DNA of 64,000 bases from Phaseolus vulgaris (GCF_000499845.2 NC_023754.2:15265516-15329515), one strand, 5' to 3'. Counted from the stretch's first letter, positions 37,210 to 50,904 are shown. Program-made: numbers and translations. The notes: a model not told the origin generated them from the sequence alone.

Positions 37210-39990
37210 AAATTGCATTCATCAATACTCCAATGTGATTTCGAAAAATGCAATATTTAACCAAACACAAACATAGTAATTTGCGAGCATATTCCTTTTG
37301 TTATATTACATAATTTACTTAATAACATCATTTCAATCGCATTGTAATCTTATCCATACACACTAATCGAGCATAACACTCAATTATGCTAGGGAAAAGA
37401 TAAAAGATAAGAAAGATGAAGTTATCTTCCTCGGTCTGCAAATGATGAAAGGTATATCCTCATTGTGTAATCATTAATGAACTTGTATACAAATTTCATT
37501 GTAAAATATAATTAACAAAATGACTCCTTTATAAGTAGGGATACCTGAATCTAAAAAACTCATACCAATGTAACATATTATTTCAATGTTTGAAGTGGAA
37601 AATAGATAAAAAAAAATTCTCACTAAAATCAAAACAAAAAAAAACTATTTGAAATAATAAAAATCTATTAAATTGCACTAACCATCCTACATGATTTTGG
37701 ATAATACTGCATTCAAACAGAAACATAATAATTTTGAACAATATAACATTCAAACAAAAAACATAATAATTTAGATAATATAACATTCAAACATATAGTG
37801 ATTTGAGAGTATATACCTCTTTTGTTTTTTTGCACTACTTATTAGTCATACTCAAATAACACAATTTCAATCACTAAGCAATTCTTATACAAAGTAATAT
37901 GTTAGGGAAAAGAAAAGAAAAATATAAGAAAAAATGAAGGCATATTTCTTAGTGAGAAAATGACATGAGACTTTTATAAATTCATCATACATTAGTACTT
38001 GTCAGCTAAAAGATAAACTAAAATATAATGTGATTTTGGAAAATGCAACATTTAACCAAACACAAACATAGTGATTTGAGAGCATATTTCTTTTTTGTTG
38101 TAGTATATAACATAATATATACTTGGATAACACAATCTCAATCACATTGTAAAATATACATTAACTAATACTCTAATGTGATTTTGGAAAATGCAACATT
38201 CAACCAAACACAAACATAGTGATTTGAGAACACATTCCTTTTTTGTTATAGTATATTACATAATTTACTTAGATAACACAATTTCAATCATATTGTAATC
38301 ATTATCCATACACTAACAAATCATAACATTCAATTATGTTAGGAAAAAGATAAAAGATAAAAATATGAAGTTATCTTCATCAACCTTGCAAACGATGGAA
38401 GATATATCCTCCAATAGTGTAATAATGCACTTGTACACAAACTTCATTGTAAACTATGGTTAACGAAAGGACTCCTTTATAAGTAGAGATGCCTAAATCT
38501 ACAAAACTCATAACAATGTAACATATTATTTTAAATTTTGAGGAGGAAAACAAATAAAAAATCTCACTAAAATCAAAATAAAAAATAACTCTTTAAAATA
38601 ATAATAAAAACTATTAAATTGTACTAATTAATACTCCTACATGATTTTAGGTAATACTACATTCATACAAACACATAATAACTTTGAATAATATAACAAT
38701 CAAACAAACACATATTGATTTGAGAGTATATGCATTTTTTTGTGTGCACTACTTATGAATCTTACTCAAATAACACAATTTCAACACACCAATAAATAAT
38801 ACTAATATGTTAGGGAAAATGAAATAAAAATATAAGAAAAAATGAAGGTAAATTCTTTAGTGAGAAAATGAAAGAAGATTTATAAATTCATCATATATTA
38901 GTATTTGTTAGCTAAAAGATCAACTAAAATGTACTCCAAAAGCATAGCATAAGTAAATATGTGCACATATTTCATTGTATACTATAATTAAATGAAGAGT
39001 TCACTTCTTTAGAAAAGGAGAAATACTTAAATCTACAAAACTTATAACAATGTAACATCATGTTGTTATTAAACTTTAAAGAGGAGAACAAAGAAGAAAA
39101 ATAAATCACTGAAATCAAAATAAAAAATAACACCTTAAAATGAAAAAAAAACCTATAAAATTGCATTAGCAAATTATCATATGTGATTTTGGATAATACA
39201 ACATTCAACAAGACACAAACATAGTGATTAAAGAGTACATACTTTTTTATTTTAAGTGCATTGCTTTTTTAATTTTACTCAAAGAGCACAATTCAATAAT
39301 TTTACAATCCTTATACACATTAAGAAAGAATCCTAATATGTTAGGAAAAAAAGATAAGAAAAATTAAGTCATCTTTCTCAATATGCAAAATTCAGAGGAC
39401 TCTTCCTACAAATTCATCTAACATTATTACTTATAACATAAAAGATTCATTGAAACAACCTCCAAAAGTATACCATGAATGAACATGTACACAAACTCCA
39501 TTGAAAAATATAAGAGGTGGTTTATTTAGAAGTACATATTTACCTGAATCTTTATTTCAAAGTTTAAAGATGAAAAAATAAATACTCACTAAAATCAAAA
39601 TAAAAATTAACTCGTTGAAATATAAGAAAACCTATAAAATTGCATTAAACAATACTCTTGGATGATTTTTAATAATACAAAATCTAAACAAACACAAACA
39701 CAATGATTTAAGAGCATGTGCCATTTTGTTCTAGTGTACAACTTCTTAATTTTATTCAAACAACATAATTTCAATCACTGTACAATCCTTATGCATACTA
39801 ACAAACCATCTAGTCTTTTTAGAAAAAAGAAGTCATCTTCGGGAGCTTGCAAATCACATAAGATTTCTCTTACAAATTCACCTTATATTGTTTCTCATCA
39901 TCTAAAAGATTCATTGAAACATAATGAACCTAGATACAAAATTCATTATACACCATAACTAAGTAAAGAATAGTATACGATCAAACAAAT
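37210..39990. repeat. Divergent tandem array of about 450-540-bp units
   Basis: A recurring landmark, ATGATTTTGGAAAATGCAAC or close variants, followed by CAAACACAAACATAGTGATTTGAG, starts at about 37231, 37684, 38175, 38638, 39180 and 39660, with an extra partial unit at 38027. Within units the same order recurs: ACACAATTTCAATCAC, GTTAGGAAAAAGATAA, GAAGTTATCTTC, CTCCTTTATAAGTAG, ACTCATAACAATGTAACAT, TCACTAAAATCAAAATAAA. Alternate units are more alike (37231 with 38175), implying an older ~945-bp dimer. Identity falls toward the 3' end. There is no coding frame, no LTR-like ends and no simple-repeat core. Satellite-like origin by segmental tandem duplication is the simplest reading. Confidence 0.85.
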
Positions 39991-39999
39991 TTACCTTTT

Positions 40000-41300
40000 T
40001 TGAAGTTTTATTGCTTCATCGTATTCAACATTGTAAACAATCCTTATATATTCAATACAATTCTAATTTGTGCTACCATTGTTTGTGTTACTAACATGGT
40101 TATTAGAAAGTTGAATGACTACTACCACATCAACCTTTACCCCCAAATGCACATATACTTCAATTCGACAATTCATAGTGTTATGTGGAAAACATTAACC
40201 TAAAATTTAAGATGAAGGGACACGAGATATTGGATGACATTAGCTTCTCGATGTTACCCATGGCTTCTTTGACTCCATTACTCATCATTTACTTCCTCCG
40301 TGTGGCTTTTCCTCTATCTTTATTACACAAGTCACTCTACCTCTATAGTGTTGTGCTCGTGGTCATGAAGGACTTCTCCTCCTTGCTTAAGAGTGGATGG
40401 TGGAGGATCATAGGATTCTCACTTCATTGGGGTGGGTGTGAAGGCAAAGTTGAAGGCAAGATTGGAACAACATAGTAAAAATTAGGGTTTTTTTATTAGG
40501 TTATTACATTGAGAAATTAAGGTAAAAGTTGTACCTACAATATAATTTGAGATGTGGTTATATTTATTAATATAATTCATAATAATTATTACAAAAATAT
40601 ATAAAATATCATAAAACTTACCAATTTTATTAAACATTTTGATTTTGGTGATCAGGTTTTCCTTTTTATCTGCATATTTTTTTATATGCTCATCACATTG
40701 CATAATATAATTTATTTTTTATGAGACTTAAATTATAGTTAGCTAAATATATTTCGATATGTTGTGTTTTGAATTGTCACTAAATTGAAAGTTTATTTGA
40801 CTTAGATTTATTAAAGTCAAATGTGAGTTGGAGTCCCACATTGAGTATAATAAAAATAGGTAAGAGAAGCAATATACAAGAATAAAAAACACACAAATTT
40901 ATTACCTTAAAAGGATTTACTTGAAAGTGATAACATAATCATTTATATGAGATTTTTTATAACTTATACTTGAAATCTATTTGATCTTTACTCTCAAAAG
41001 AACCCAACAAAATCACATATTTGGATATCGTGCCAAAATGGTATTCTTACCTACACTTGACTACTTTGTACACATCTCTAAGTATTAACAACTTCACATT
41101 ATAACCTTATTACATATATTATTTATTTATTATCATAAAATTTTGTTACAAACATTTGTTTAGACTCCAGAACGAAACGTCACAAAAACTTTTAAATTCA
41201 TTTAATACAAGATATCAAAAAGAAGTATTTTTAGTCTTAAACGTCATTACTAAAGTATAGAATTTTCAATGATAATAAATATTTATCATAAATTAGGTTG
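40000..41300. other. Intergenic; one unassigned 96-aa frame
   Basis: A plus-strand frame at 40185-40475 (hydrophobic centre, Gly/Lys-rich end) lies in locally GC-richer DNA but matches no domain and has no flanking gene signals. A GAGTCCCACATTGAG word at about 40830 resembles the start of the short LTR-like repeats found further on. Otherwise AT-rich. Confidence 0.35.
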
Positions 41301-41303
41301 GAA

Positions 41304-41695
41304 ATCGCATATCGAATAGAGATAAAACCAATTCATAATAAGTAAATGAGTGCAAACCTCACCTTAAAAACCAATTTTGTAAGGATGAATTAGGCTTAAA
41401 ATCTACTTCCTAATAAATTATGATAGATTTTCTATCGAAGTTCATAGTATACAAATAGGCACAAACCTCACTTACAAGCCGATTTTGTAAGGTTAAATTA
41501 GACTTAAAGTCACTTCTTAATAAATTATGATAGGTTTTCTATTAGAGTTGCTTAAAACCCACTTCTTAATAAATTATGATAGGTTTTCTATCAGAGTTCA
41601 TAGTATATAAATGAGTACAAATATCACTTTACAAGCCTATAAGATTGAACTAAGCTTAAAATCCACTTCATAATAAATTATGATAAGTTTTCCGT
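41304..41695 (+). repeat. Short LTR-like repeat with three tandem partial copies
   Basis: The first copy runs from TTGGAAATCGCATATCG through CAAACCTCACC and TTTTGTAAGG to AGGCTTAAAATC (41304-41410). Related segments follow at about 41450-41545 and 41550-41695, each ending near AATAAATTATGATAGGTTTTC. This is a common legume retroelement-end type (short LTR or TRIM-like). A further copy lies at 59688. Confidence 0.55.
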
Positions 41696-42172
41696 CCGAA
41701 TACTTGTTTGGTGATTTTAATTTTTGTAATTATAGTCATGTCTATCATCAAAGCCTTTATTAAAAAGTTGGTTCTTTTAATTTCGATATGTTGGCTAATT
41801 TTTATTACTTTTTCTCTCTTTAATTTTTCCTAATCTACCTTTTAATTGTGGGACTCAAATCCGATTCTTTGTTTATCAGTCGTCTTCAATATTACTTTCC
41901 AATTTAAAACTGTTTTCAATTTTCATTTTGTTTATTGACGACCTTCTTCTCTCATCTCGCCATCGTTCCTTAATATTCATGGGGGATTAGCAATCCCTCA
42001 ATCCCTAATGAAGATAAAAATAACTTTCTTTTTATAAAGACGCACCCTCACAACCGTCTGCGTGAACAGTGTACCCTAAATCTAAACACAAGTGTGAAGT
42101 ATGAAATTTATTCATATTTAAAGCTGACATTTTTATTTGATTCTCATAGATATTACATAGATGATGATAAAG
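41696..42172. other. Intergenic region
   Basis: Probably includes the 3' UTR of the minus-strand gene that ends at 42173. No other feature seen. Confidence 0.4.
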
Positions 42173-42638
42173 TTATGGAAGCCCTCTAATGGTAATATAG
42201 CATGATGGGCATTGAATGGCTGGTTCTTGTACAATGTGATAAAAGGGTCTCTCATAATTGCGACTGATGCTGAAGAGAAAAACTCTTGGACATTCATAAG
42301 AATGTTGATACTCTCTTATCAATTGATGAACAACAAAACGACTGTATTGATTCATGTAGCTTGATAAAGGAGAGTTTTCCATGTAAACACCTCCTCCAAC
42401 ATTGATTGGTGACCTGCAATCAAAAACTATCTCTCCATTCTCATTCTGCTTATAGTAAACAACTCTCCTCTGTCATCAAAAACACCAAAAATTAAGATCA
42501 TAAACAAAGAACACTTCTTTTTTCTCATGTTAGAAACAGTGATAGATTTACCTGAATATCAAAAATTCTTTCCCATGGATAAGGGAGTGGGGCTTGTGGG
42601 TTATTCACTATGAAGCTAAAAAAGTTTGAGACTTCCAT
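42173..42638 (-). CDS. Small protein with degenerate WW-like segment, 127 aa, 2 exons
   Basis: Exons 42638-42552 and 42469-42173 join in phase 0 (384 nt with stop) at CAG|GTAAAT and GACAG|AGG. Residues 17-40 (PLPYPWERIFDIQ, then RRVVYYKQ) have the first half of a WW domain: LPxxWE with Trp22, a turn, and the aromatic pair Tyr34-Tyr35. The second conserved Trp and final Pro are not in place (VFDCRSP follows), so ligand binding in the usual WW manner is doubtful. The rest is rich in Tyr, Ser and Cys, ending CPSCYITIRGLP, with no recognised domain. Plant proteins starting with such a WW-like block exist, but I cannot name this one. A TATA box sits 86 bp upstream. The clean splice pair and full frame favour a real gene. 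Confidence 0.65.
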
Positions 42639-42723
42639 TGAAGGCAAAGTAAGAATAACTCAGCAGCACAAGCACCTTTCAGAAAGCTTGTTATATCACA
42701 CTGAGAATGCTAGATGATAGCCA

Positions 42724-42731
42724 TATTTATA
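42724..42731 (-). promoter_or_regulatory. TATA box of the WW-like gene
   Basis: TATAAATA on the minus strand, 86 bp upstream of the ATG at 42638, a normal plant core-promoter distance. Confidence 0.6.
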
Positions 42732-42739
42732 CTACTATT

Positions 42740-44700
42740 TTCTTATTACATAATTAATTATATTTTTTATTAAGTTATATAATAACATTGTTCTTTATTA
42801 GCTGGCCTTCTTCAATAAATTTGCTTTCCCCATAAAACAAACTAAATGTTACAAATTCATTCGGATATCATAATATATAAAATGACAAACATATATATAC
42901 TAAATGTATATTTATAATACTCCATTATTTGAAATAATAATAATAATAATAATAGTAATAATGTAATTTGACACCGAAATAACTCGAATGGGTAATAAAA
43001 AATTACTGAAATGGGAAAAGCATGGACGACATTTTACTTTAAAAATTAATTACGACTTTGATTAAGAAATTAATTTATCCAATTTTTTTTAATTGAAATC
43101 ATCATATGAATCATAACTTGGTTGAATTTTTAAAAAAATATTTATGTAATAATTTTAAAATTATTTAAAAAATTTCCTTCACATGAATTGAATATATTAA
43201 GTATTGATATCTTAAAATATGTATTAAGTATTTTAAATATTTTTAAATAAATTGGGTTAAAAATATATTATGATTTAAATTAAAAACATTTTACTATTTT
43301 TTAAATATTTTTAAAAATAAAAATATCTGTGTTGTTCTTAAAAAAAATAAGTAATGTTAGTGAAGTATGATTTATGGTTGATATAATTATAAATAAGTGA
43401 GGTATAGGTATAAATTTTTTGATTATCTAATATGAATGTTAATGAGAGTATAGATTATATAAACTGTAAAAAAGTTTAAACTTAAAACTCAAATATAAAT
43501 ACATTTTAGCTACTTTCACTCTAATTGATGTATTTCCTCAAATATCTTCCAAATAATGGAGATGTTGTTCAAAATCACTTCATATTTAAGTTATAACCAG
43601 GATACTTTAAGATAGGAAAAAAGACAAATGTAATTATAGTTAAATGATATTAACTAACTTTTTTAAATAGCAAAGTTGGTTAATTTTGTTTATACTTCAA
43701 TTCTAAAAGAGTAATTTTCAAAGTGGTATAGAGAAGTTTTTTCATATAATTTAATTAGTCTAATTAAAAATTCACAAAATAAATTGCAAATTATATTTAT
43801 ATTAAATTTAAATATTATTTAAAATGCTATAAAATTTAACTATTGAAAATATGAGAAAAAAAAATATTACGTTCTTATAAAATGAAAAATAATTACAATG
43901 GTATCTAATTTTGTACTTCTGTAAAAATTATATCAATAATTTTTTTGTAATTGAATTGTAGTGTAAATTTATTTTAAACTGATTTATAACTATTAAACTC
44001 TAAATTATTGCTCTAATGAGTAACATAAAAATATTTTCAAATAAAAAAATTAAGTGCTGTATATTATTGATAAATCATATAACACTTTGTTGCATTTCAT
44101 TCGTAACTAAAACAGTAATTCTTTGTTGTAAATTCTGAAACAACTAAAGAATTTTAAAGAAACAGTTACATGTGTTTTTTTTTAAAATATGCTTTTAATT
44201 CTTTGATTATTGGTACTAGTTCATGACATAAGATTAATTGATGAGTTATTAAAACATAATTTACCAAAATTTGGGTTTTTAATAAATATATTATATTAAT
44301 AAATACAGATTTTATAAGAAACTTCTAGCTTCAAATACAATATTACTATTAGTTTACTACTACTAATTTAATAATATGTTTTTCATACATCCAAAATCAT
44401 ACAAAATGTCGTATGTTTACTAAAAATAATTTTTTTTATAACTTAATAAGTTGCTTATTATTAGATTAAAAAGAAAATAAAGAGTAAATTTCTTTAATGT
44501 ATTTCAATAAGTTTAGGTATTGTATTTTGTAATAAATACATTGCATTTAATAATATATTAGATTAAATAATTTATTATATATATTGCATTTATTAAGTCT
44601 AATAAATACATTATAATAATAAATGCATCATTTAATATTATACAAAATATATTAATTGATATAAATTTTATATTAAATAGCAATTTGTCAATGGCATACA
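42740..44700. other. Very AT-rich intergenic region
   Basis: Includes a short (TAA)n run at about 42938-42954. No genes or element ends seen. Confidence 0.5.
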
Positions 44701-44776
44701 ATATTTAATGTTTCTAAATAAATATTTAATGTATCTAAATAAATATTTAATGTATCTAAATAAATATTTAATGTTT
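44701..44776. repeat. 21-bp minisatellite
   Basis: Between three and four copies of a 21-bp unit (TATTTAATGTATCTAAATAAA) with one or two substitutions between copies. Confidence 0.9.
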
Positions 44777-45890
44777 GTTATTAATATTAACTAATAACAT
44801 ATATTTAATATCACCTTCTTCCAAAAACTTTATTCAATTTCCGGTCAAAGTTATTAAATATAATCTAATATTTTATTATATACAACTGCTAATGAAATAC
44901 TTAAAATATTATTTAGTAAATATATAGTTTTAAGAAATGCCATAGTTAACATATATATTAAAATTAAATATAGTTGTATAGTTATATATATTAAATATAA
45001 TGTGCAGAGGCAGACTATTAATTATAAACATTGAGCTACTAATTCATATATAATTTTATAGTATACTATTATATGTTTCAATTTTAAATCTAAGAAAAAA
45101 AATTATTTAATAATTTATATTACATCGGGGACGATATTAAACATGTATAATATTTACTAAATTAAATACACATATTACATTTAATACTAAATACTCTCTT
45201 ATAATTCTCGCCTTTTCTATCAAAATGTGTTCTTTTTTATTTATTATTTTTTAAAATTTTAAGATGCAATAACTTTTTTCGTCAATTATATGCTTATTTC
45301 CATTTTTACTATACATTGAAATTTGTTCGAAAAAAAAAAACTAAAAGAAATATAATAGATAACTTATCTAAATTATATTAAAATAGAAAACTTAAATAAT
45401 TGTCTTAATTTTAGTAATAAATATCTTAAAAAAGTATTATATAGTAACAGAATGAGTACAATATTTAATATTACACAAAACATGTTTTGTATATACTTTT
45501 ATGAATATTGTAGTGAGAACATTAAATATTGCATTAATATTCAATTTAAGTTTACTATATACAAACAATAGCAACCGTCAATGAAGTATTCAAAGTTTGA
45601 CTTGTTTAATAATTCATAAATACAGTTTAATGTAGTGTTTTCTCTCTATTCCTTTTTATTTCTTTAAATATTATTTTGCAGAAATCAACTAATATAAAAG
45701 AAATTATTTATTTTGATAAATTAATTGCTTAATTTCATATTTTACTTATTTATCATTCTATCAAACACAACAAATATCAAATATGTGTGTAAATTATTGT
45801 AAATATGTTATCAAAATTTTAAAAAATGGATAAAAAAAAGAAATGGATTAAGTATACATTAATTAATAATATAGGTTTAATTCATGAAAA
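44777..45890. other. AT-rich intergenic region
   Basis: No gene or element ends recognised. Confidence 0.5.
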
Positions 45891-47291
45891 AAAATTAACG
45901 GAGGTTAATATAATTCGTTAATTTCAACTTACGTTAATGAAGTTTTTTTAATCTTTGTTAAATTTCAAAGATTTATTCTAAAATCTTTGCAAAATAATGG
46001 AGATTTTTTTAACTTTCACTAAGTTCCAAAAATTTATTCTACAACCTCAGCAAATTAACAAAAGTCTTTTTAACATTTGTTAAGTTTCAAAGGTTTATTC
46101 TAAAATCTCAACAAAATAATAGAGATTTTTTAATCTTTGTTAAATTCAAAAAATTTATTGTAGAATCTCAATAAAAAACTTCAGTTTTTTCAAACTTCAA
46201 TAAATAAATATAATTAAATCTATTTATAAATAAACAATTAAAAACTATATAGTTTTAATATATTTTATAAATAAATTCTTTAAAATTTTGAAAGTGTAAT
46301 TTTACATTACAAATAAGTTTTCTAAAGTTTCAAAAATTTATTTTAAAAACTCAGCAAAATACCCTTTGGATAATAAGTATTTCAAAAACTAATCTTGGAT
46401 AATAAGTATTTCAACAACTAATCTTGGATAATAATTATTTCAACAATATTTGCATATTTCTTATGATTAATGGTATAGTTGATTTATATGATTTCTAGTT
46501 TTTTTGTTACGAGCTCATACTTCAAAAATCTGACTTATTTTGTTTTAACTTTTGATGTACATATATTTTATGTGCAATTTTAGTTTTAGTTATAATTGTT
46601 AATATTTAATTTTCATAATTTTGAAATATTTTAAATTACGACCTTTATTTTAAAATGAATCTAATAATTAATTCACTGTGAAAGTAAGAAGTAATAAAGT
46701 TAATTTCTCCTTGCAATATGTTTTCGCAATTTTTAGTCAAGAACACACATGGCTTTGAAGCCGCCCACATCTGACAAATAATGCAATTATTTAGGATATA
46801 TAAAGCAGTAATAAACACTAGTTGTTGTCGAGTTAGGTAACAATGGTTTGTGACCCAAGTTGGGGCACTAAGATGATGGAAGAAACAATATTGGAGTAAA
46901 AAGAAGATGGTGTCTTATTTAGTGTTTCTTCTCCTTAGATATAATAGACATAAGTGTGGCTGAATTGTGATTTTTTGTTAGGACTATCGTCGGAGACCAT
47001 TGAGCCTCTGCCAAAAAGCAGTGTGTCTACGGTGGAAGAAGAGAGGAGTCAAGAGGATCGTTGGAGATGGTATAAAATGGGATTGAAGGTTAGGTTTTTA
47101 AACTCATGATATTTTACGAAAGTTTTTAAACCTATGATATTTAACAAGGGTTCTAAAAAACTTTTTTCTGAGGTTTAAAAAACCTCATAAAACTTTAGGA
47201 GGGAGAAACGACAACCCTGGATAAATGACTTAATAGAGATTTTAACCTTAAATAATGTAAAAATAAATTTGCCTTATTTTTTCTTGTAGTG
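45891..47291 (-). mobile_element. CACTA-type transposon remnant (right end clear, left end uncertain)
   Basis: The sequence ends CTTGTAGTG at 47291; its complement, CACTACAAGAAAAAATAAGG, is a textbook CACTA terminus. Inside are paired GAGGTTT/AACCTC words (47160-47190) and, toward the other side, four copies of a ~61-bp unit (45946-46200; core TTTATTCTAAAATCT) plus a displaced copy at 46321-46365. Such subterminal repeats are where CACTA transposase binds. The left terminus was not found; the boundary given is where GGAGGTT-type words begin. No transposase is encoded, so it is non-autonomous. Strand is arbitrary. Confidence 0.5.
46368..46449. repeat. 29-bp tandem repeat
   Basis: Nearly three copies of a 29-bp unit starting GGATAATAAGTATTTCAA, inside the CACTA-like element. 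Confidence 0.9.
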
Positions 47292-48538
47292 ATTTTAGTA
47301 TTTGAATGGATCAAACTTATTTATTGTAGTCAGTAACATATATTATAAGCAATTTCCAATAAAAACGTACAATATTTTCAATTAATTTAAGAAATATTAG
47401 AATTAATAACTTGAAAAAAGTTATTGTCAAATAATTTCTTGGTCGTAAGTATGTCATCAAGATTTTACTTGATAGAGTTGTTTTAATAATATACAACTTA
47501 AACTAAATTATAAATTAATTAAAGTTAGGATTTTTTTAGAAATATCATTAAATAAAGTAAAAATAGTTAAAAATTATTTATATTCAATAAAAATGTGTTT
47601 TTTTATTTAAAAATGAGAAGACAATAGTATAATTGTGACAACTTCATTAATTTTGGTAATTATATGTTAATAATGGAACAAAATTAATTAATTTTTAAAA
47701 ACTGAAAAACTAAATGCATAATTAATTTTTTTATAGGAACTAAAATTACATATTTTTAAACAATAATAGAAATACAAGTGAACTTAAAATCAAATAATTT
47801 TTTTTTTGTGAATTTATTGATATTGATGTGAATTTTTAATAAAGTTATATGTTGATAATGAGATTGAACACATACATACAAACTACCCTAACTAATTAAG
47901 AAATATTGTGTGAGTAAATATTTTAAATCTTAAGTTAGGTTTTAATCTTTTATGATCAGCCCAACATGTGTCTTCCAACAAATTAAGTTGAAATTATTAA
48001 AATTCTTGATGTTTTGAGTAAAGTTGGAAATTACATTAATAAACTAATTTATTAATGTATTTATTTATGTTATTATGGAGGGTGTAATCAATGTCCTTCT
48101 CAAAATAATATTTTTAGCCTTTTAAAAAAATGTCTTTTGATGTAAACAAGAAAAATATAAATCAACTTACTCCAAGAATAAGTAAAATGTTAATATTTTT
48201 ATTTTTTTATTTTATATTAACAACTAAGATTATTTTAGCAAAAATGCACTTTAATTTTCTTTCATGAAAATAATAACATTTTTCTTGATAAATGTGTCCC
48301 AATACACTACTAATGAAATAATTCCGAACATTCTTCTAGATGTTTTTAATGTTTATGATCATGCTAAATTAAAAATTAGTTAATAATATTAATTAGTAAA
48401 ATTATTATTATATTTTGTTTCAATTATTCAAATTCAAATTAATAAATTAAATAATGTTAATTATTTAAAATAAATCAATTATGCTTACAATTTTTTGTAA
48501 TCAATTGTGCTTACAATTTTTTGTAATCAATTGTGCAT

Positions 48539-48594
<56 letters not shown>

Positions 48595-50140
48595 GCTTAT
48601 TTAAATGTAGACATTCCAAAATCAAAACGTTATTTTTTATTTTATTTTAAAACATGATTAAACATATTTTTTGTATTTGTATTATAAGGTAAAATTAGGT
48701 GAAATTGATTTTTAATTTAAATTTTAGATTTTTAAATACTATTAAAATATTTTTTTATATATAATAATAACTGAATTTTCAATATAAACTATATTATAAT
48801 ATATAACATACTGACATCAACCACAAATCAAATATAAAATATTTTAACATCCTAATTTATACTCAAAATTTATTTATCATATAAAAATAAATTATAATAA
48901 TTTTCTTTTTACAAATTTCTAAAATTTAAACTATAAAAAAAATCAATTTCACGTTTAACTCTTAATATTATTGTGAATTTAACCATATAGAAAGTAGATA
49001 ATATTTAAACATTATCTACTTCATACTAAAAATTCATTAAATGCATTAAATGATGTAATAAATACTGTGTTAACTTATTAATATAAAACAATTATAATAT
49101 ATATATATATATATTAATGAAAATGAGAGAATTACAATCCTCATTCTCCAACAAACAAACAAGATGTTAACAAATTTATGTGTTTCACCAACTAAAGTGT
49201 ATTTATGATCTAAGTCGTTAGTGTAAAATAAATAGAAGGCTGATATTAAGAGTAACATATATTTATTTTACTCATATGTTTTATTTCAAGACTTTTTTTT
49301 TTATAGAAGTAGTGTAATTTTGTTTATAAATTATATAAATAAATATATTTTTAAAAAATTATAAAATTGGGTAAGTACGTTTGCTAAAATTGTAACAACA
49401 ACTTTAAGATAAAAAAAAAAAATCTTCCTTTCCGTTCAAAGGATAATTTTGTGATTTTTTTCTGCTAAAGTGTGTTAGTAAACATGTTTTTGTAATTTTT
49501 TATTTTTTTATAAATTTTTGCATTGTGCTTTTTTTTGTTCTTGATTGAAGTCGCATTTGATAGTACTTTTACATTTTTTTTTGTGAGGTTGTGGTTGCTA
49601 GTATTACTTTTATTTTATTTTTTAAATCATGCATTTTAGTATTTTTTTTTTGTTTTTTTATTCCCTTATTCTTTATTTCTGTTTTTTTTGTTTTTAATTT
49701 TTTAAAATTTGATAATGTTGTTAATTATTTATTTATATTCTAATTAAATATATTTTAGATAATTTAAAATATTAATTCAGTCAAAAAATATTTAAATTGT
49801 TTTTCTGTAAAAAAATAGTTAAATATTTAATTAATTAATAAAATTACTTATGTTTCTAAAATATATATTACCATTGAAATCAGATTAATTGAAAAGAAAG
49901 AGAAATAAATATGTAAGGAGTTATTTATCATTGTTTATATGAGCAATTTTTTCAATTGTGACCTTTATTTCGACAATAAAATTTTGATCCGGTTGATTCA
50001 TTTATTTATGGGTATAAGCAGTTATTCATTTTTGTAACTATTTACATGCATGTGAGGGTTAGAAATGAAATTCGAATCCAATGATAAATAATCTTCATTC
50101 TTTTATAAAATTGAACTTCATATATAAGTCTTGTATATGT
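47292..50140. other. Very AT-rich intergenic region with TA microsatellites
   Basis: Contains (AT)n runs at about 48543-48590 and 49098-49113, and a triplicated short word (CAATTTTTTGTAATCAATTG) just before the first of them. No gene seen. Confidence 0.5.
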
Positions 50141-50720
50141 TGTGTAGAGTGTAAATTGGGTCAACATAGGTTAGCAAATGCAAGTCACAAGTGGGTCAAC
50201 ATATTATTTTAGATACATCTTCCTCTTTTAACTCTTCAAGTTGTTTTTTAAGGACAAAGATAGAGCACCGAGTTTTAAAGTGGACAATACAATGTAATTG
50301 ACCCTACTTATGCTATCTTAATGGACTTGAAGTCGGAATATTAGCGTCGTATGTGGAGATCGAAAAGAGGCCCCAAAGACAAATCCTCACTATCCAAGGA
50401 CATGGAAAAGTGGTTCCAAAGATGAATCCTTGTTTCCTTAATCCTTGACTAAGAGAATAGAAAAGTGATTTCAAAGACAAAACCTCGTTCCCCTTAAACC
50501 TCGACTAGGAAGCTTATTTTTGTATGTCCAATAGTCCCATATAGCTTAGGAATTGAGACTAAAAACAATTTAAATACACATTTATTATGTAATCCTCTAA
50601 GATGCCTTTTAAGAACAAAATTGTAATGATGTTTTAAATTTCAAAGTGGATAATATCTCATATGCGATAACTGATTCTAGTCATGTTATCACTTGAGGTA
50701 GGAAAAGTTATTTAAAATGT
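50141..50720. repeat. Decayed retroelement-like sequence
   Basis: Less AT-rich than its surroundings and built of loosely repeated phrases: AAAAGTGGTTCCAAAGATGA at about 50407, a variant at about 50460, and AAAGTGGACAATA at 50278, echoed by AAAGTGGATAATATC at 50644. AGTCCCATATAGCTTAG at about 50540 fits the short LTR-like class. Probably old LTR debris; boundaries not definable. Confidence 0.35.
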
Positions 50721-50904
50721 TGTAAATTATATTTTTGAAATGAAATAAAGGATTTTATAAATTTATTTAAAAAAATATTTAAATTAAAAATATTAAACAA
50801 TATTTTTTATAGTTAAATTGTTTAACAAATTTTGTTATTGATTAAAAAAAATAAAAGTTAGTATATAATTATTTTGAATTAAAAAAAAAACATCATAAAA
50901 CTTG

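Noticed and set aside
37210..39990. CRISPR-like array
   Set aside because: Units are ~475 bp, diverged along their full length and have no short identical repeats with unique spacers; the genome is a plant's.
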